From Treponema sp. (GTDB lineage: Bacteria; Spirochaetota; Spirochaetia; Treponematales; Treponemataceae): a DNA stretch of 14,726 nucleotides. Under the pieces are notes generated by a model. The model had not been told where the DNA came from and did no database searches. It was given only the letters and a program-made list of their open reading frames with translations. How positions within the stretch are numbered: position 1 is the first letter of the stretch; every line of letters begins with the position of its first letter. The position numbers and the translations under genes are program-made. The DNA lies in NCBI GenBank assembly GCA_017613485.1, contig JAGADS010000018.1:1-14726 (forward strand). Direction: 5' to 3'. Of this stretch, positions 14,678 through 14,726 are shown piece by piece.

Positions 14678-14726
14678 GAAAACAGAGTCTGATTTTTCCC
14701 CGCAGGCACTGTTTCGAAACACGGAT

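Noticed and set aside
14408..14722. Long minus-strand ORF over the end of the helicase
   Set aside because: It is antisense to recognisable helicase sequence, has no ribosome binding site and shows no family motif.

Overview
The window reads as ordinary bacterial chromosome (1-4418) joined to a more A/T-rich block of accessory genes (about 4420 to 14560). Strong Shine-Dalgarno sequences, a long-form HisG, an Lrp/AsnC-aminotransferase pair and REP-like palindromes would suit a host-associated spirochaete such as Treponema. That assignment is an impression from protein character and is not proven. No rRNA, tRNA, CRISPR array, transposase or integrase was seen.

Core part. The 3' end of hisG (2-544) and hisB (563-1183) form the end of a histidine biosynthesis operon. 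An AsnC/Lrp-type regulator (1206-1700) and a class I aminotransferase (1700-2869) follow on the same strand and overlap by one base. A short-chain dehydrogenase/reductase (2874-3647, minus) converges on them; its N-terminal codons are written in a dispersed palindromic repeat. A TrmJ-like SPOUT RNA methyltransferase (3693-4418) runs divergently from the SDR.

Junction (4419-4719). This 301-base gap holds a broken minus-strand gene remnant, a plausible sigma70 promoter whose -35 lies in a palindrome, and a leader with a perfect 10-bp hairpin followed by closely repeated Shine-Dalgarno/start units.

Accessory cassette (4720-14677, all plus strand, short gaps). In order: a tandem two-domain AAA ATPase; a protein of unknown function; a REP-like hairpin; a MoxR-type AAA+ ATPase; a DUF2201-type metallopeptidase-like/VWA protein split by one in-frame TAG; an AddB-like protein with a C-terminal PD-(D/E)XK nuclease; and an AddA/UvrD-like helicase. 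The MoxR and VWA proteins are expected to act as a chaperone-like pair, and the last two as a helicase-nuclease pair. Together they suggest a DNA-processing, stress or defence system, which is an inference from gene content and order.

The cassette looks damaged in this genome. The VWA gene carries an amber codon and its zinc motif is degenerate. The helicase ORF ends before motifs V and VI, and its last 35-40 residues resemble the C-terminus of an unrelated periplasmic-binding-protein-like (MoeA-associated) domain, with base composition returning to that of the core. The right edge may therefore be a deletion or insertion joint that made a chimeric ORF.
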